A stretch of DNA of 64,000 bases from Streptomyces sp. V3I8. GTDB taxonomy: Bacteria; Actinomycetota; Actinomycetes; Streptomycetales; Streptomycetaceae. This document shows, piece by piece, positions 63,388 through 64,000 of the stretch. Numbering within the stretch: position 1 is the stretch's first letter; every line of letters starts with the position of its first letter. The translations under genes and the position numbers were made by a program. The notes below the pieces were generated by a model that saw nothing but the letters and a program-made list of their open reading frames with translations, had not been told where the DNA came from and made no database searches. The stretch is from the NCBI RefSeq assembly GCF_030817535.1, contig NZ_JAUSZL010000002.1, positions 7,254,001 to 7,318,000 on the forward strand, in the 5' to 3' direction.

Positions 63388-64000
63388 ATGAGCGACAGCA
63401 CCACCGACCCCGAACCGAACCGCACCCCCTCGGGGACGCCGCGCACGACACCGCCAGGACCGGACGACCGCCCGGACGCCGCCCGGACCGTGCTGCTGCG
63501 CGGCGGCGAGGTCCACAGCCCCGCCGACCCGTTCGCCACCGCGATGGTCGTGGAACGCGGACAGGTCGCCTGGGTAGGCTCGGAGGGCGCCGCCGACGCG
63601 TTCTCGGACGGCGTCGACGAGGTGGTGGACCTCCGAGGGGCGCTCGTCACCCCGGCGTTCACCGACGCGCACGTGCACACCACGGCGACCGGCCTCGCCC
63701 TCACCGGCCTCGACCTCTCCGACGCCCGCACCCTCGACGACGCGCTCGCCCGGGTACGGGAGTTCGCGGCCTCCCGCCCCGCCGACCGGGTGCTCCTCGG
63801 GCACGGCTGGGACGCCTCCCGCTGGCCCGGGCGGCGGCCCCCGCTCCGCGACGAGCTGGACGCGGCCACCGGCGGCCGCCCGCTCTACCTCAGCCGGATC
63901 GACGTCCACTCGGCCGTCGCCACCACCGCCATGCTGGACCTGGCGCCGGGCGTGCGCGGGGCGGCCGGGTTCCACGAGGGTGAACCGCTCACCCGCGACG
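63388..64000 (+). CDS. YtcJ-type amidohydrolase, N-terminal part (partial gene)
   Basis: The first 204 residues of a metal-dependent amidohydrolase that runs off the window. After a Pro/Thr-rich N terminus, the composite-domain segment VLLRGGEVHSPADPFATAMV leads to the metal-binding FTDAHVHTTATG (HxH), then RVLLGHGWDASRWP and YLSRIDVHSAVATTAML, which are typical of the YtcJ/N-substituted formamide deformylase group. The ATG at 63388 is preferred. Substrate unknown. Confidence 0.88.
   Translation, partial: MSDSTTDPEPNRTPSGTPRTTPPGPDDRPDAARTVLLRGGEVHSPADPFATAMVVERGQVAWVGSEGAADAFSDGVDEVVDLRGALVTPAFTDAHVHTTATGLALTGLDLSDARTLDDALARVREFAASRPADRVLLGHGWDASRWPGRRPPLRDELDAATGGRPLYLSRIDVHSAVATTAMLDLAPGVRGAAGFHEGEPLTRD

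Overview
This window is a Streptomyces-type chromosome segment. The evidence is the very high G+C with strong third-position GC bias, frequent GTG starts, 4-bp ATGA/GTGA gene overlaps, and Streptomyces/actinobacterial markers: BldD, actinobacterial IHF, PriA without helicase motifs, a RibM-type riboflavin permease, and a small SCO1431-type membrane protein. Gene order follows, inverted, the Streptomyces coelicolor stretch from about SCO1496 to SCO1425 as I remember it. Most of it is conserved core, so strictly new systems are unlikely; the interesting parts are regulatory sites and small accessory islands. I saw no tRNA, rRNA, CRISPR array, insertion sequence or prophage.

Layout. 1-5.3 kb: end of aroC, then aroK and aroB (shikimate pathway), a His/Pro-rich P-loop protein, an M24 'pita-bread' protein with an altered metal site, efp and nusB. 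5.4-6.3 kb: two terminators, bldD on the minus strand, its operator, and a PyrR-type RNA leader. 6.3-16.4 kb: the pyrimidine cluster pyrR-pyrB-pyrC-(membrane protein)-carA-carB-pyrD-pyrF, which makes UMP de novo. 16.5-26.7 kb: housekeeping genes for the actinobacterial IHF, gmk, rpoZ, coaBC, metK, priA, fmt and rsmB. 26.9-32.2 kb: a Tat-exported beta-propeller protein, a decayed MMPL transporter, rpe, a SorC-type regulator, and a secreted guanyl RNase with its barstar inhibitor.

32.3-38.5 kb: guaB1 (GMP reductase type), then an Lrp/AsnC regulator, an MFS transporter and a pair matching Pseudomonas davA/davB (5-aminovaleramidase and lysine 2-monooxygenase). Three phased direct repeats in front of the pair look like its operator. 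38.6-44.7 kb: a DUF5995 protein, a GH6 endoglucanase, a uracil-type permease, and a divergent MFS/ROK pair sharing a perfect 23-bp operator. 44.7-49.8 kb: what appears to be an orphan chitinase promoter, then an FMN riboswitch controlling ribE-ribM-ribBA-ribH, followed by hisE and hisG.

49.8-56 kb: a PH-like membrane protein, two CNNM/CorC-type membrane proteins behind a structured leader, an EccA-like AAA ATPase and a uridine-kinase-like protein. 56-64 kb: an exported C39-type peptidase, the 48-residue membrane protein, a TetR regulator with a TTG start, a GH18 chitinase whose promoter overlaps two DasR-like sites, an acyl-CoA dehydrogenase, two hypothetical proteins, an Lrp/AsnC regulator, and the start of a YtcJ-type amidohydrolase.

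The most informative observations are: (1) the 44.9-kb element has the same geometry and near-identical repeats as the functional chitinase promoter at 60.05 kb but no chitinase gene behind it; (2) the pyrR leader combines a PyrR-binding loop with sequestration of its own Shine-Dalgarno; (3) the davBA-like island with phased repeats; (4) a family of 3'-end palindromic repeats scattered through the window.
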